From contig NC_065576.1 in assembly GCF_937616625.2 (NCBI RefSeq), positions 48,046,128 to 48,110,127 on the forward strand: a stretch of 64,000 bases of DNA. Direction: 5' to 3'. Below, piece after piece: positions 1 through 11,960 of this stretch (its first letter is position 1; each line of letters opens with the position of its first letter). The notes under the pieces are model-generated. The model was not told the origin of the DNA. It saw nothing but the letters and a program-made list of their open reading frames with translations, and did no database searches. The position numbers were made by a program, and so were the translations under genes. Origin of the DNA: Mercurialis annua. Taxonomy: Eukaryota; Streptophyta; Magnoliopsida; Malpighiales; Euphorbiaceae.

Positions 1-662
1 TTTATGATTTTATCATAAAAAAATAAATTTTAAGGTATTTGCTACCTCTTTTATTTTGATTTTTAGATCTACCAAGTACCTTTAGTGTTTAATCGTTCTT
101 CAAAATCACGTCTTTGTAGATCTAAAAATAGAGAAGTTTGTGACTTTTATCTTTATAGATCTAGATGAAGATGATTGATTGTTTGGCAAAAATACTACGT
201 TTTAACGGTTTGAGCGGATTTTCCGGCTCATCGAAAGAAGATGGTCGAAATCCCCGTTCGACGGTCTATCTTTGTATCAAGTATGCGGGATCCATGATTA
301 GACTTCTTTTTAATCTTTACTTGTATCACGTTTGTATCCTTTTATTTGTTGCTACAAACTTGAAAGATTATATGAAAAAAATATCATTGTTATATGGCTT
401 TCATCCTTGTATTGTTATCTCATTAATAGAACTATCGTTGGAAAAAAAAACTTATTTGATAGCTAATTTTTATTATATTTTTATTAGTTTTTGGCTTATT
501 TGATTATGCCAAAATTACTGAAATTTTAAATATATATAGAGCAATTATTATTGTAGTGTCTTTTTATCTTTAAAAGAATTAACATTATACAAATTTAAAA
601 TTTGCTTTCTTTATTGATAATAAAAATTGAAGTGACAGTTAGCTTCAATTTAATTTTATTAG

Positions 663-708
<46 letters not shown>

Positions 709-981
709 TAATTGTTTTGCAGTACCATCATTTCATTTTGATATCACCACTCATTGTGGTGAGAAGTTATTTTTATATTGTAAATACTTTCCTTTTATTT
801 ATTAAAATTTAGCTATAATAAAAAATAAAATAAATAAAAACAACAAACATGTCTTAACTTGATGGTTATATACATAGACAAAGAGTAATTTTGGATCATG
901 GAATTTTTTTGAAATTTCCTTTTTAAAAGTTTTTTATCAAAATCAAAATGATAAAAAAAAAATATAACACTATAATATTTT
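1..981. other. Intergenic, no gene recognised
   Basis: No open frame here resembles a known protein. The stretch is AT-rich and holds one dinucleotide microsatellite (listed separately). A somewhat less AT-rich patch at about 165-300 could be the edge of an untranslated region or an old repeat, but I cannot assign it. Confidence 0.5.
666..702. repeat. (AT)n microsatellite
   Basis: An uninterrupted run of about 18 AT units, directly visible, followed after one C by a shorter ATATAT tail. Confidence 0.95.
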
Positions 982-1360
982 GGTTTAATTACTTAAAAAA
1001 TCCCGACTTTGAATTTTTTTCGTTTATACCCTGAACTTGTAAAAAAGTCATTTGAGCCCAATTTTTGATTTTCAAGTTTCATCTCTACTCAAAAGTACTA
1101 AAATTGTCTATTTTCACTTGAAAATTTTTTTTAAGGTAATCCTTCAATTTATATTTATATACTAATTAGACGTATGATATAATATTTTATTTAATTGTTT
1201 TTAATTTTTTCAATTTTTAAAATATTAAATTATCAATTATATTTTTGTATTGGGTAGAGATGAAACATAAAAATTTAAAATTGGATACAAACAATTTTTT
1301 TATAAGGTCAGGATATAAACGAAAAAAAATTAAGGTGAATTTTTTTTAAGTAATTAGGCT
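982..1360. mobile_element. Mutator-like MITE, exact 9-bp TSD
   Basis: The ends are inverted repeats (left GGTTTAATTACTTAAAAAA, right TTTTTTTAAGTAATTAGGCT). The 9-mer TAATATTTT lies immediately outside both ends (973-981 and 1361-1369). Long inverted repeats plus a 9-bp target duplication are the signature of Mutator-superfamily elements. No transposase is encoded, so it is non-autonomous. The same terminal sequence recurs at 7338, 32013 and 55513. Confidence 0.85.
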
Positions 1361-1917
1361 TAATATTTTTAAAAGATTTATGTAGATTACTTCAAAAAAA
1401 AATTAGTAAAACTCATCGAGCTCTGTCCAAGCCTGGTCTATAAACAGATCTACGAGCAATTATGCACTATTTTTTGTTAATTGTAGAATAATTTATTAAA
1501 AATATGTATATAAAATCTAAATTTGAGATTTTAACAAAAATAAAATAAAATCTACTAAAAACAACAACATATAGATCAAAAATATATTTTCTCACTCTAT
1601 ATTGGACGAAGTAAAAAGTTAAACAAAAAAACACAGTTCTAAAGAGACAACTCCACTTCAACACATATTCTCTTTCTCCTCAATTTTGATTTTTGATCCA
1701 AAATCAATCCGCTAACTTACCCTCTTCAAACCCCACTAAATCACAAACAAAAAATTACATAAAGATCCAATCTTTATTCATCATTTCAAGTTTTGTTTGT
1801 CTACACTGCAACAGCACAGATGGGTTCTGTTCATCCAGTTGTTGCAACAAAACCCTCCACTTTCCTCAAAAGAATCAAAACCCCATAAAAAAAGACCTCA
1901 AATTCACTTCAAAAACC
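1361..1917. other. 5' flank and leader of the GT-1 gene
   Basis: From about 1650 the sequence becomes pyrimidine-rich and A-rich, as plant leaders often are. The GT-1 reading frame stays open upstream of 1918 but has no ATG there. No clear TATA box was identified. Confidence 0.45.
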
Positions 1918-4900
1918 ATGTACTTGTCTGAAAAACCAACACCAATAGACTTCTACAAACAAGAATCATCAGCAGCAGCAGCAGCAACCAGAGACAACAT
2001 GATAATTGAAGTAGTTTCATCCAATGGAGAGTTACAACACCACCACCAAATTCATAACCAGAATCAGCAGACTCAGATGATACTTGGGGACAGCAGTGGG
2101 GAAGACACACATGAAGTGAAGGCTCCAAAGAAGAGAGCTGAAACTTGGGTGCAAGATGAGACAAGGAATTTGATTGGTTTAAGGAGAGAAATGGATGGTT
2201 TGTTCAACACTTCGAAGTCGAATAAGCATCTGTGGGAGAGTATTTCTTGTAAAATGAGGGAGAAAGGGTTTGATAGATCTCCCACTATGTGTACTGATAA
2301 GTGGAGGAATTTGTTGAAGGAGTTTAAGAAAGCTAGGCATCATGATAAAGGTGGAAGTGGGTCTGCTAAAATGTCTTATTATAAGGAGATTGATGAGATT
2401 TTGAGAGATAGGAGTAAGAGTTCTCAGTATAAGAGTCCTGCTCCTGCTTCTAAAGTTGATTCCTTTATGCAGTTTGCTGAAAAAGGTATCGTTTTTGGGA
2501 TTCTTTTTAGTGATTTTGCTTGAACTTGAAATTTGCTGTTTGTGTTTTTTAAGTTGTTGCATGTGGGTTTATTGAGTGGCTAGTGATTTTGTGGGATTAA
2601 AAGGAACCTAAATAACTATTTTGATTTGGGTGCTAAAGAAAATATAATGTGTTCCCCATTAGATCGGTTGTGTTACTCAAGTATAATATTTGTTTAGGAG
2701 TAAGTAAATTAGGTTTTAAACTTAAGATGGATATGTGAAGAATCTGTTTAGAAGTTTTTGATGTGGTGCAAAAAAAGGTGACATGTTTGCAGAATTTAGA
2801 TGTCGTTGTAATAATGGGTTAAACAATTTTCTGGTTTTGGTAGTTGTGGTTGTGGAATGGGTTTAGGGTATACAGTCTCAACTTTTCAAATAAGCAGATT
2901 GGTGCAACCTTGGATGTCGCCATGGTCCTTGAAGTTTATCGGTAGAAATGGTTGAGGGTCATACTTTCTTCACCTGGTCACAATGAAGGTTTAGGAATCT
3001 CGGTGTTTATGATGGTGTAGGGAAAATCTAAATAAAAGTATGAAGATTGTGAGTTTGGATTATTGGGTAAACCTTTCTTAGATATCATTTGTTCTCAGCT
3101 TTTGGACTTTAAGAGCGCACATGCCTGGCCTGTTGTATTCTTCTGGATTTTATTAAATGATTCTTGGAGCTGATAAATTGGCTATTATGTATATTTTATC
3201 CTACCTAGGTTTGCAGGCAAAATCGTATTTAATTTGTAAAATAAGCTACATTTCTGAGTATTACTTATAAGACTATTGCAAAGCTTGTTATACTTGTTAA
3301 TCGAAGTTGTAGCTTATCGAGCCCCTAGCAGCCTAGCCTTCCCCTTTTCTAACCTTTAGAGTAGTTAGTTTAAACATGAAAACAACTAAAAATTAAATTG
3401 TCAAGCTTATAACTCTCCTCTTTTACAAATTTTCCTGCATATATGCAGGTTGGAAAACAAGACGCTTTTGCTTTATTCAACTTGGATATGACTAGCAGTA
3501 TTATTAGGTTTAGCTTCCTAAGTTAATTAAATTTTTAATATGTAGTACAACATTATCTGTGTTTTTGATTCTTTACAAGCATTCCTTATTTTTTGTTCTC
3601 TAGCCATTCGTGGTGATTATAATTCCATAAATATTTCTTTTTTCGACTGCAATTTAGGTGTCTTATTCTCGTTTTGTGTCATATATAAAATCTTTGATTG
3701 AATTATCCTGACATTGATATGTATTGCAATAATTGTGACTTGCCCAGGCTTTGATGATACTAGTATATCTTTTGGACCTGTGGAAGGTACGCCATTGTTA
3801 CTGACTCTAAGCATTGTAGTTTTTATTTTAGTTTATTTCTTGGTAATTTTGCATGCCTGAAATCTTTTACTTTTTTCGGTCTCTTTTTTATTTTATTCCA
3901 TATGCATGTGTTTTCAAGCGGTTCCTTGCTTTTTCAGCCGCTTCCCCCATCCTGATAATAACTAGCAGTCAAAAGAATAACGGTCCATAAAGTTTACCGA
4001 TCAAAAAATAACCCATCAGATGCTAACAATATTCAATCTTTCAAAAGTCATTACTATATTTGTTCAGGAAAGTAATTGTGGGAACTTTCCTATATAACAT
4101 TTAGGTATTGAGAACCACCAGCTTCGTCGCCCCTTTTTATGCCTTCAAATGCCTTTACACTCTTTCTTTTGGTGGAACGAAAATGGCATTGGCATTTAAG
4201 CAATTTTTTACCTTTACAATTATTTTGGCTGTATAGCTGTATGGCTAATCGTGCATAAACTCATTCAATGATTCAAGTATTGGAATATGATGAATAATAC
4301 ATTATCCAAATTTTGAGAGCAACAACTTATAAATTTATAATGCTTTACCTAAAGATTAGCATCTATGCATTTTTAGGTAATTTAATATAATGGTAATTAG
4401 GATTTAGGAGTGTGTCTTTCATTTCATTTCCACTTAAATTGAAGCTACTAAGAGCCAGTTTGGCTCATCTTCTCCAAACCAACTTATAGATTATATCATT
4501 AAGAAATTCCAGCTTCTTCCAAAAGTGTTTTTTCAAAACCGCTAAAAAAATTCAAAATTCACAAAAGTAAATTTACAGTAGCAAAAATAATAATCAGAAA
4601 GTGCATTCAAACATTTTTAATTTTATTCCTTGCCCATCATAAACTTTAACCATCATATCATCATTCCCACCATCGATTGTTACTTGATGTGTTATTAAGT
4701 ATTTTATGCAACCATATGCTTAGCCATATTCTATCAATGATAATCAATGCTTTAAAATTTATTGCAACTCATTCTGAGACATGTAATGCAGTTTGTGAAT
4801 GGATAAATTGAAAAACTATTTTAGTATACTTCATCTACTTCATGTCAGTAGAGAAATTTAACGATTGCTTTGGCTATAATTTGTCAAAAAAAACTTATCA

Positions 4901-6435
4901 CATTAAGTAGGTGTTGTTCTTTTTTCTTTTTCCTCTTCAAACTTATGTGTTCATGGGTGTATGCTGTTTACTGCATGTCCTCAGAAAATATTATACAGAA
5001 CCTTTTTTTCTTCTGTGAATATTTACTTTTCATTCCTGTAATGCATTCTCAATCTCATCACATCAGTATGATGCTGCTGAAGAGTGGCTTTGTGCACTCT
5101 TTCAGAATCATTTGACCACATATAATTCATGTTTTACCTACCTTTTTGTAAATATTTTAGTTTAAAGAGATACATTTCCTTCGTTGAAGTTTCTTGATGT
5201 GCAGCCAGTGGCAGGCCAATTCTCAACCTAGAAAGACGTCTAGACCACGATGGACATCCTCTTGCCATTACTGCAGCTGATGCAGTTGCAGCAAGCGGAG
5301 TTCCTCCTTGGAATTGGAGGGAAACCCCTGGAAGTGGTAAGCTTATGATCTGGAATCTAACTTATTTTGTCCAGAATTTGATTTGTTCTGAATTTACTTG
5401 TAAAGAGGTTTCACGTTTCAGTTCTAATTACTAGCATGGGCACTTCATTCAATCAAAGTTTATTGTTGCGGAAACGTGTCGGAGACTTAGAGTTTCGGCA
5501 CGAAACTTCACTATTAACATAGGAAACCTTTAAATTAACACTGTTTCTATGTGTCCGTGTGCAAGTGTCATGTTCCCTGGTATCTGTGTCATTGCTACAT
5601 TAAGCTAACCTTTGTGATCCTGAGTTACTCTTTCTCAATCCTCATATGGAGATATTGCTTTAATATCTACTGGGAAATATTATTTTGATGTCTTCTTTTA
5701 CCGTTTTGACTTATCCATTTGGCAGGTGTTGAGGGTCAGTCGTTTGGTGGGAGAGTGATAACAGTAAAGTATGGAGACTATACACGAAGAATTGGTATCG
5801 ATGGCACTGCAGAAGCCATCAGGGAAGCAATAAAATCAGCTTTCAGATTACGGACTAGACGTGCATTCTGGTTGGAAGATGAAGACCAGATAATCCGTAG
5901 TCTTGACCGGGACATGCCTTTGGGGAATTACACTCTTCACCTCGATGAAGGTAAATTGATGGATCTGTACTTCCATATAATGCATTATCTACGTTACACA
6001 TGAAATCGATGAACTGCTAATTCATTTAGACCGGGAATTATCATCGTAGCTCGTGCATACCAATAATCTTGATCATATAATGCATAAATGGAAAAGGTTA
6101 TAACTCATAAGCAAAGTATCATTAATCTAACATGCTCATGGATCAGTCTTGATATTTTAGAATGAGGGTTTATATTGCTTCAATGTAAATGAACTTGAAA
6201 TTTAATTGCTGAATCAACCCTCGTTTTATCAGGATTAGCTATCAAAGTATGTGTATATGATGAGTCGGACCACATACCAGTACATACAGAGGAAAAAGTT
6301 TTCTACACAGAAGATGACTACCGTGATTTTCTGACTCGCCGAGCTTGGACTTGCTTAAGGGAGTTTGATGGGTATAGAAACATCGATAGCATGGATGATC
6401 TTCGACCAGGTGCTATATACCGCGGTGGGACTTGA
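1918..6435 (+). CDS. GT-1: Trihelix transcription factor, GT-1/GT-4 type
   Basis: Five exons: 1918-2485, 3748-3786, 5205-5336, 5726-5950 and 6233-6435, all GT-AG and in frame, giving 388 residues. The start is the first in-frame ATG and begins [14 protein letters not shown], close to the start of Arabidopsis GT-1. An acidic and glutamine/histidine-rich N-terminus precedes the basic stretch [10 protein letters not shown] and a trihelix DNA-binding domain (about residues 70-165) with its three core tryptophans at about 77, 106 and 129. The C-terminal half, from [14 protein letters not shown] through [19 protein letters not shown] to the end at YRGGT, is the conserved GT-1 C-terminal region. Family knowledge: these nuclear factors bind GT elements (BoxII-like) in light-responsive promoters. 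GT-1 and GT-4 are close paralogues and I cannot fully separate them, but length and N-terminus favour GT-1. Intron 3 carries a hAT-like MITE copy. Confidence 0.93.
5431..5575 (-). mobile_element. hAT-like MITE copy in GT-1 intron 3
   Basis: Read on the minus strand this aligns by eye with the copies in ABCC introns 1 and 9 and with the copies at 35901 and 44624. It shares an ATGAAGTG-like end, a run resembling GAAATTTCGTGTC and a run resembling TCCGACACGTTTCC. Both ends are degenerate and no target duplication is visible. Confidence 0.6.
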
Positions 6436-6792
6436 ATGGTACCGCACAGACTATATTGACATTTTCATTGCCTCTGGTTCTCCTCCAAAAGGGAATGATA
6501 TTTATGGTTCATCATTCAAATGGCACATAATTTGGAATGATATTATCACACAAGTGTATATAGGATGGTGTAATATGTGGAATGATAGAAATGAACTACA
6601 ACTTTCACTGCTTAAATAGATTGTATATATGCCTTCTTTTTTTCAATGGTTTGAAAATTAATTATACTAAGTATCTTTTCGGTCCCTTTTTATTATTATT
6701 TGTGAACCAAATATTTTAATTTTACTAATTGTAATTAATTTTGATAAAAATATTTCAAACGGAAAAAATGTTGAATTTGGTAGTAAATAAAA
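6436..6792. other. 3' flank of the GT-1 gene
   Basis: AT-rich sequence with no coding potential seen. It probably includes the 3' untranslated region of the GT-1 gene. AATAAA-like signals are too common here to choose a polyadenylation site. Confidence 0.4.
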
Positions 6793-7305
6793 GGCTTAAC
6801 TCTTGAAAAACCCCCCACCTTTCAATCCCCCTTCATTTGCACCCTCACCTTTCAAAATCTCCAATTTTATCCAAATTATCACCTTTCATTTTCAATTGCA
6901 CCCTAGAAGTATTAAATTGGCCTTTTGTCATTAGAAAAAAGTTGAAATCGATACTTTATATTTAATTCATGTTCTAAATAGTTCTTAATGTTTAAATTTC
7001 AACAACAAAACCATATTTAATAATATTTTTAATTGATTTTTATTTTATTTAAAAAAAATTAACTTTTAAATTTTTAAGAAATATGGTTTTATTGTTGAAA
7101 TTTAAACATTGAGGACTATTTAGAATATGAATTAAAATATAAATTATCGATTTGAACTTTTTTATAGTGAAAAAGGGTTAATTTAATATTTTTAGGGTGC
7201 AATTGAAAATGAAAGGTGAGAATTTGGATAAAATTGGAGATTTTGAAAGGTGAGGGTGCAAACGAAGAGGGGTTGAAAGATGGGGGGCTTTTCAGGGGAT
7301 TAGCC
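6793..7305. mobile_element. Mutator-like MITE, exact 9-bp TSD
   Basis: Starts GGCTTAACTC and ends GGGGATTAGCC. The outer 120 bp or so on each side are inverted repeats (left TTGCACCCTCACCTTTCAAA, right TTTGAAAGGTGAGGGTGCAA). The 9-mer TAAATAAAA flanks both ends (6784-6792 and 7306-7314). The interior is also largely palindromic. No coding capacity. Confidence 0.88.
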
Positions 7306-7337
7306 TAAATAAAAAAGTAAAATAGTTTAACTTTTTT

Positions 7338-7730
7338 GGCCTAATTACTTAAAAAACCCCCACCTTGAAATAATTTTTCGTTTATACCATGACCTAGGAA
7401 AAAGTTCATTTGTACCTTTTTTTTGATTTTTCGTTTTCAATTGTACCCCAAAATTTTATTTTTTGACAATTTAATTAATTATAGGATGAAAATATTAAAA
7501 ATAATTAAATAGAAGGGTTATATCATCTTTTTTCTATTTGAAAAAATACAAATAAGTTAAAAAATGAAGGATTATTTTAAGCTTTTTCTAGATAAAAAAA
7601 AGTTCAATTTAGTGCTTTAGGGTAGAGTTGAAAACAAAAAATCAAAAAAAGGGTACAAATGAATTTTTTCCTAGGTCATGGTATAAACGAAAAAATATTA
7701 TAAGGTGGAGGTTTTTTAAGTAATTAAGCC
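7338..7730. mobile_element. Mutator-like MITE, 8 of 9 bp TSD
   Basis: Left end GGCCTAATTACTTAAAAAAC, right end TTTTTTAAGTAATTAAGCC. The flanks are AACTTTTTT and AACCTTTTT (8 of 9 identical). Only 32 bp separate it from the preceding MITE. Same subfamily as the elements at 982 and 55513. Confidence 0.82.
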
Positions 7731-8230
7731 AACCTTTTTTAATAAATAGACTTTTGGCTACAATTGAATTAATAAATTAAAATTGACCTTTTTGAACAGG
7801 TGATCTATTAATGAAAAAAAAGTTGATCTACATTTTAATTTGATCTGCTTTACTTTGATCTGCATTTCGATGAATATCAGTCCGTTTTATGGTATTTGGT
7901 TTTAATTGAAACGTTATTAGCAATATAAAAATGTTAAAATTGACGATATTAAAATATTGGATTAGAGTTGATAAGGTTTTTTTAGATGATTTAGGCCTTA
8001 TATTTAAATACTTTCACTGTAAAGGGAGTTCTCGAATCCAAATTTAAGTACAAAACAAGCAAAGCTACACATGAATCTGCAAATCTTCATTCCCATTTAA
8101 GCAAAACATGAGGATTACACACCACAAAAACACACTGATTTTTGATCCTTTTTTACATCCATACAACAAATAAAATGTGAATAAAAGATTCACAACAACA
8201 ACACGTGACCAGAGTCGAGCTCTAGCTTTT
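7731..8230. other. Gap between MITE and MAD2, including the MAD2 3' UTR
   Basis: AT-rich, no gene seen. The part next to 8230 should be the 3' untranslated region of MAD2, which is transcribed leftward. Confidence 0.4.
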
Positions 8231-9826
8231 CTACTGCTCGTCCCATTCATCATTCTTGTATGAAACCAGAGTGTCAACCTTGTGTATCTGCAGTCACAAA
8301 TTAAACCATACTGATTAATGGTTCTCATCTTACTTCGAATAAATGGTTTGTGTACATTTTTATTTAAGTAATTACCTTGGTATCAAAGGAATGCAATTTC
8401 ACCATTTGTGGATTGTTAATTAGTTTTGGATCACTCTCAATCCAAGTGAACGGAACTGCTACATCTGTATCCGTGTACGCTAACACATCAAATACACCTG
8501 AAAATCATACGGCAGAAAGGAACATTATCAAGAAATTATCAAACCACGACAGTTTGGCGGAGTTTTAATAGAAATGTTGGAACAGAAAATGGCGAAACAC
8601 TTTTTTTACAATAAAAGAATATAAATACAAGTTTGACAGAGTTTCAACACTGTCTGAAAATGAACGGCAAAATGCAGAACTCCACATATTTCAGTGCAAC
8701 ATAGGTACTAAGTAAAGTATAAAGTTAGCAGATTTTCAACATTGTCTGAAAATGAAAATGAAACGCTAAAATGTAGCACTCCACAAATTAGTTGTGCAAC
8801 ATAGCTACTAAGTATAATATTTATGTTAAACGGCAGCTTGTGGAACATTTAACATTAAGGAAAACAAAAATGAAATGCCGAAACGTTTAACTTTAACAAA
8901 CTTTCGTGCAACATAGGTAGTCATGAAAGAAACGTCAGATAGCTATAGCTTACAAGGTTCATCGAGACATGGCAAGTAAGTAATACTAGAAGCGATCTGA
9001 CGCATAATTGCCTGTATTTCCCTCATTATTTCCTTATCACTCTTTTCTCTGGACACCCTGAAATCACAACATCCAATAATTAAACCCCAAAAATTAAATC
9101 AAACAATACAAAAACACCCTCAAATCACTCAAAAAATGTAACTATTACCCTTTCTCCACGACCTCATTATCAGTTTCAATGCTGAAGTTCCATCTCTCCA
9201 GAACCTCTTCAGTGGCCTTGCTCATTATCACGAGAACAATTCTTTGCAATTTTCCAGCTTCTAGCCACTCTTTTAACAAAATTCAAGCATGCAAATTTCA
9301 GTTTCTTTGTTCAAAATAACAATTGAGAGTGATTTTTTCCCGTTCATTCATAAAAAATTCTCGCTAACCAAACAATCCTAATAAAAGACCGGATTATAAC
9401 TTACCCGATAACTGCGCATTCAAGTTAGCGATAAAGGATTTAACACCTTCATCTTGAGTAAGCAACATTGGTAACCCATATTTCTTCACCTTCACAAAAC
9501 TCTCTTCCGGATAAACCCCGCGATTGTATAATATACTAAAAACCACCAACAATTCATCATTAATAGCAAAAATACAATCTTTTTTTACAAAGCAGCAAAA
9601 TTGATCATTAAATCAAAAACCCAACATAGAATTTTACCTGTTTGCTGCATAACCTGTTAAAAAACAGAAAAAAGAATCATTAAAACTCAATTTTTTCACC
9701 AAAACCCTAAAAAAAATCAAGAACCGAATTAAAAGAATTGTAACTCGGCATACCGAAAAATTCACTGACAATAGCTGCAGAACCACGTAGAGTGATGATG
9801 TCTTTAGCAACGGTTTTAGATGCCAT
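8231..9826 (-). CDS. MAD2: Spindle assembly checkpoint protein MAD2
   Basis: Seven exons, read right to left: 9754-9826, 9638-9653, 9405-9535, 9149-9269, 8954-9057, 8376-8497 and 8231-8287. All are GT-AG and in frame and give 207 residues, about the length of Arabidopsis MAD2. The protein starts MASKTVAKDIITLRGSAAIV and is a single HORMA domain. Recognisable blocks are YGLPMLLTQDEGVKSF, EWLEAGKLQRIVLVIMSKAT and DVAVPFTWIESDPKL, and it ends VDTLVSYKNDEWDEQ, the safety-belt region that wraps the CDC20 or MAD1 peptide. Family knowledge: MAD2 acts at unattached kinetochores and inhibits APC/C-CDC20. Exon 2 is a 16-nt microexon encoding part of the YAANS motif. Intron 5 is enlarged by tandem MITE-derived repeats. 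Three AACGG cores lie 200-275 bp upstream of the start. Confidence 0.96.
8575..8940. repeat. Tandem MITE-derived repeats in MAD2 intron 5
   Basis: Two adjacent copies of an approximately 80-85 bp unit are visible, each with TCAACA(C/T)TGTCTGAAAATGAA and ending GTGCAACATAG(G/C)TACTAAGTA. A third, more diverged piece ends TTTCGTGCAACATAGGTAG. The unit ends match the GTGCAACATAG terminus of the repeats in the ankyrin-gene and LHT introns. Confidence 0.65.
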
Positions 9827-10024
9827 TACAATTTTTTTTAATCGTAAACCCTAATGTAAAATATTAGGCAATTGGAATTGATTTTGATGGGGATTAAATT
9901 GTTAACACAGTGAGGGAAAAAAATGAAATGGATTTATCCGGATTTGGGATTTAATTGGAGCAATTTGGGAAAGAAATATTACTTTTTAGGGTTTGTAATG
10001 ATGAACTCTTGGGAGGGCAAAATT

Positions 10025-10100
10025 TGCAACGGCTAGTTTTTGTAGTGTGGCTCTGGTGGCCAACGGTAATATGTTGTTTGAATTGCGGTTCTAACGGTTA
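10025..10100. promoter_or_regulatory. Cluster of MSA-type (MYB3R) motifs upstream of MAD2
   Basis: TCTAACGGTTA at 10090-10100 is a perfect match to the mitosis-specific activator consensus YCYAACGGYYA. TGCAACGGCTA at 10025-10035 matches 10 of 11 positions. CCAACGG at 10060-10066 gives a third core. They lie 200-275 bp upstream of the MAD2 start codon. In plants MSA elements bind three-repeat MYB factors and confer G2/M expression, which suits a checkpoint gene. The motifs are seen; their function is inferred. Confidence 0.65.
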
Positions 10101-10608
10101 TGTGGAAATGGGACCGACTGGCTTTGGGCTGCCGTTTGGCTCTTAGACGGGTGTCGTTTTATAACCAAGTTGGACTCTACTGAAAAATTAGAATGGAAAT
10201 AAGTAAATGAGTTTTTTTTTAATTTATAAATAATATGTTTGGTTAAATTAATAAAGAATTATATTATATTTTAATTTAAAATTATATTGCAATATCATTG
10301 TATACTTGGAATGCAATATTGCAATATATCGTCATTAATAAAATGTGAATATATATAGTACTTTTTTTATTCTTAATTGGTAGTCTGATTCTTACATTTA
10401 GAAGTTTATATAGAGAAATATTATTCTTAACTGAATTATTGATAGTCAATTACATCAAATTTTAAAATTTAATAATAACATTAATCATTGATTTTGATAA
10501 TATCAATATTAAATTAATTTTACATATATCTCAAGAGTTATTTAAAATCATAAATTTAATGAATGTATCATAGAATATTGAATATAAATCACCTACTAAA
10601 TAAGAATA
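10101..10608. other. Intergenic, no gene recognised
   Basis: AT-rich DNA with no recognisable coding or RNA gene. A direct repeat of TTGCAATAT near 10290-10330 is the only pattern noted. Confidence 0.4.
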
Positions 10609-11113
10609 GGTCTAATGTCTTAAAAACCCCCGACCTTTTAGCCCCTTTTGCAATCATACCCTGACGTTGAAAATTTGTCAATTTTACCCTATTTTGCATT
10701 TCTGTGTTTCAATTGTACCCTGAAAAATTAAATTAACATCTTTTGCGTTTGGAAATTTGTTTAAAACATTCTCCATGTCTCGCATATATTAATTGTATAT
10801 TTTTAAAATTTATTTAAATTTAGTTAAATTAATTAAGAATTTAAATTACTGTTAATTTGATTATGGTTTTTAGTTAGTTTTTAAAAATAAAGAACTTATT
10901 TGTACTTTTTTGAATAAAAAAGAATTTAATTTCATGTTTAGACTTAATTAATTGAATGATTTCATCATTTAAGTAAAAAAATTAACAAAAATTAAAATAT
11001 TGGGGTACAATTGAAAACGAAAAATTCAAAAATGGGTAAAATTGACCAATTTTCAACGTCGGGGTGGAATTGAAAAAAAGTTTAAAGATGAGGGGTTTTT
11101 GAGTGATTAGACC
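10609..11113. mobile_element. Mutator-like MITE, 8 of 9 bp TSD
   Basis: Starts GGTCTAATGTCTTAAAAACC and ends TTTTTGAGTGATTAGACC. The flanks are ATAAGAATA and ATGAGAATA. The inner arms TACCCTGACGTTGAAAATT and AATTTTCAACGTCGGGGTG are inverted. The element at 60314 is a shorter relative. Confidence 0.82.
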
Positions 11114-11960
11114 ATGAGAATATTATAATTAAACAAGCTTATCAATTTCAGATGGAAATAATATATACTATATTTTGGTATATAAAATGTTGCAATTGCA
11201 TCACTCACTTCATGCAATCCCATCCAATGCAAGTATAAAAATAGAGGAATTTACAATTCATATGTTTTTTTTTCTATGAATACAATTTTTTTATATATGT
11301 TTTTATCCCATTCAAAAGCATTTTTTTCATAAATAAAAACTATACTTTTATAAACACTACAAATATATATATTTTTGGAAAAATTCCATAAAATATGGTT
11401 TTGAACTTTTAGTTTTGGTGAAATAAAGGCTGGGCTTCGAACTTTTCAAGCGATGGGCTGTAAATATGACAGTGAGCCGACTCACTATTTATTTTCAGGA
11501 CTATTGTGGTTGAAAATTGATATCCTTATTTTTTTTTTCATTCTAATTTCAATTTACTAAAGATTAGAAAATTCATAAATTATAAAATGTACAATAGAAT
11601 CAGATAACATAAAAGACAGGAAAATGATTTTAAAAAAATACAAAAATAATTGAAAATAATCGGTGATTAAAGGTCAGAGGCGGCGAGAATACACATTTGG
11701 TTCAAATCGACTAATACAAATTAAAATTTTATTTATTTCAAACCGAGTCGAACTGAATTTATGAAGAAAAAAAAATTTAAATTGAACCGAAGCACTTTTT
11801 TTTCTTTCAGAAATCAAGAAATTGGCATGCATGAGCATGAATCTTAAAGCTGCAAACAGTACAATGATTGGTAGAGATTTGGTGTTATTGTGGTCTTCTC
11901 ACTATACTGTACACTTCTTGCTTTCCTTTTTGTACATTTCTTTCCTTGTTAGCATATTTT
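11114..11960. other. Intergenic, old repeat debris
   Basis: No gene seen. The part around 11380-11500 (AAAATATGGTTTTGAACTTT and following) looks like half of an old inverted-repeat element whose partner arm is not visible. Confidence 0.35.

Noticed and set aside
165..503. 112-residue open frame near the left edge
   Set aside because: No similarity to a known protein, hydrophobic AT-driven tail, and no supporting gene structure.
1693..1917. N-terminal extension of the GT-1 frame upstream of 1918
   Set aside because: The frame is open but has no ATG, and family members start at the MYLSEKP-equivalent methionine.
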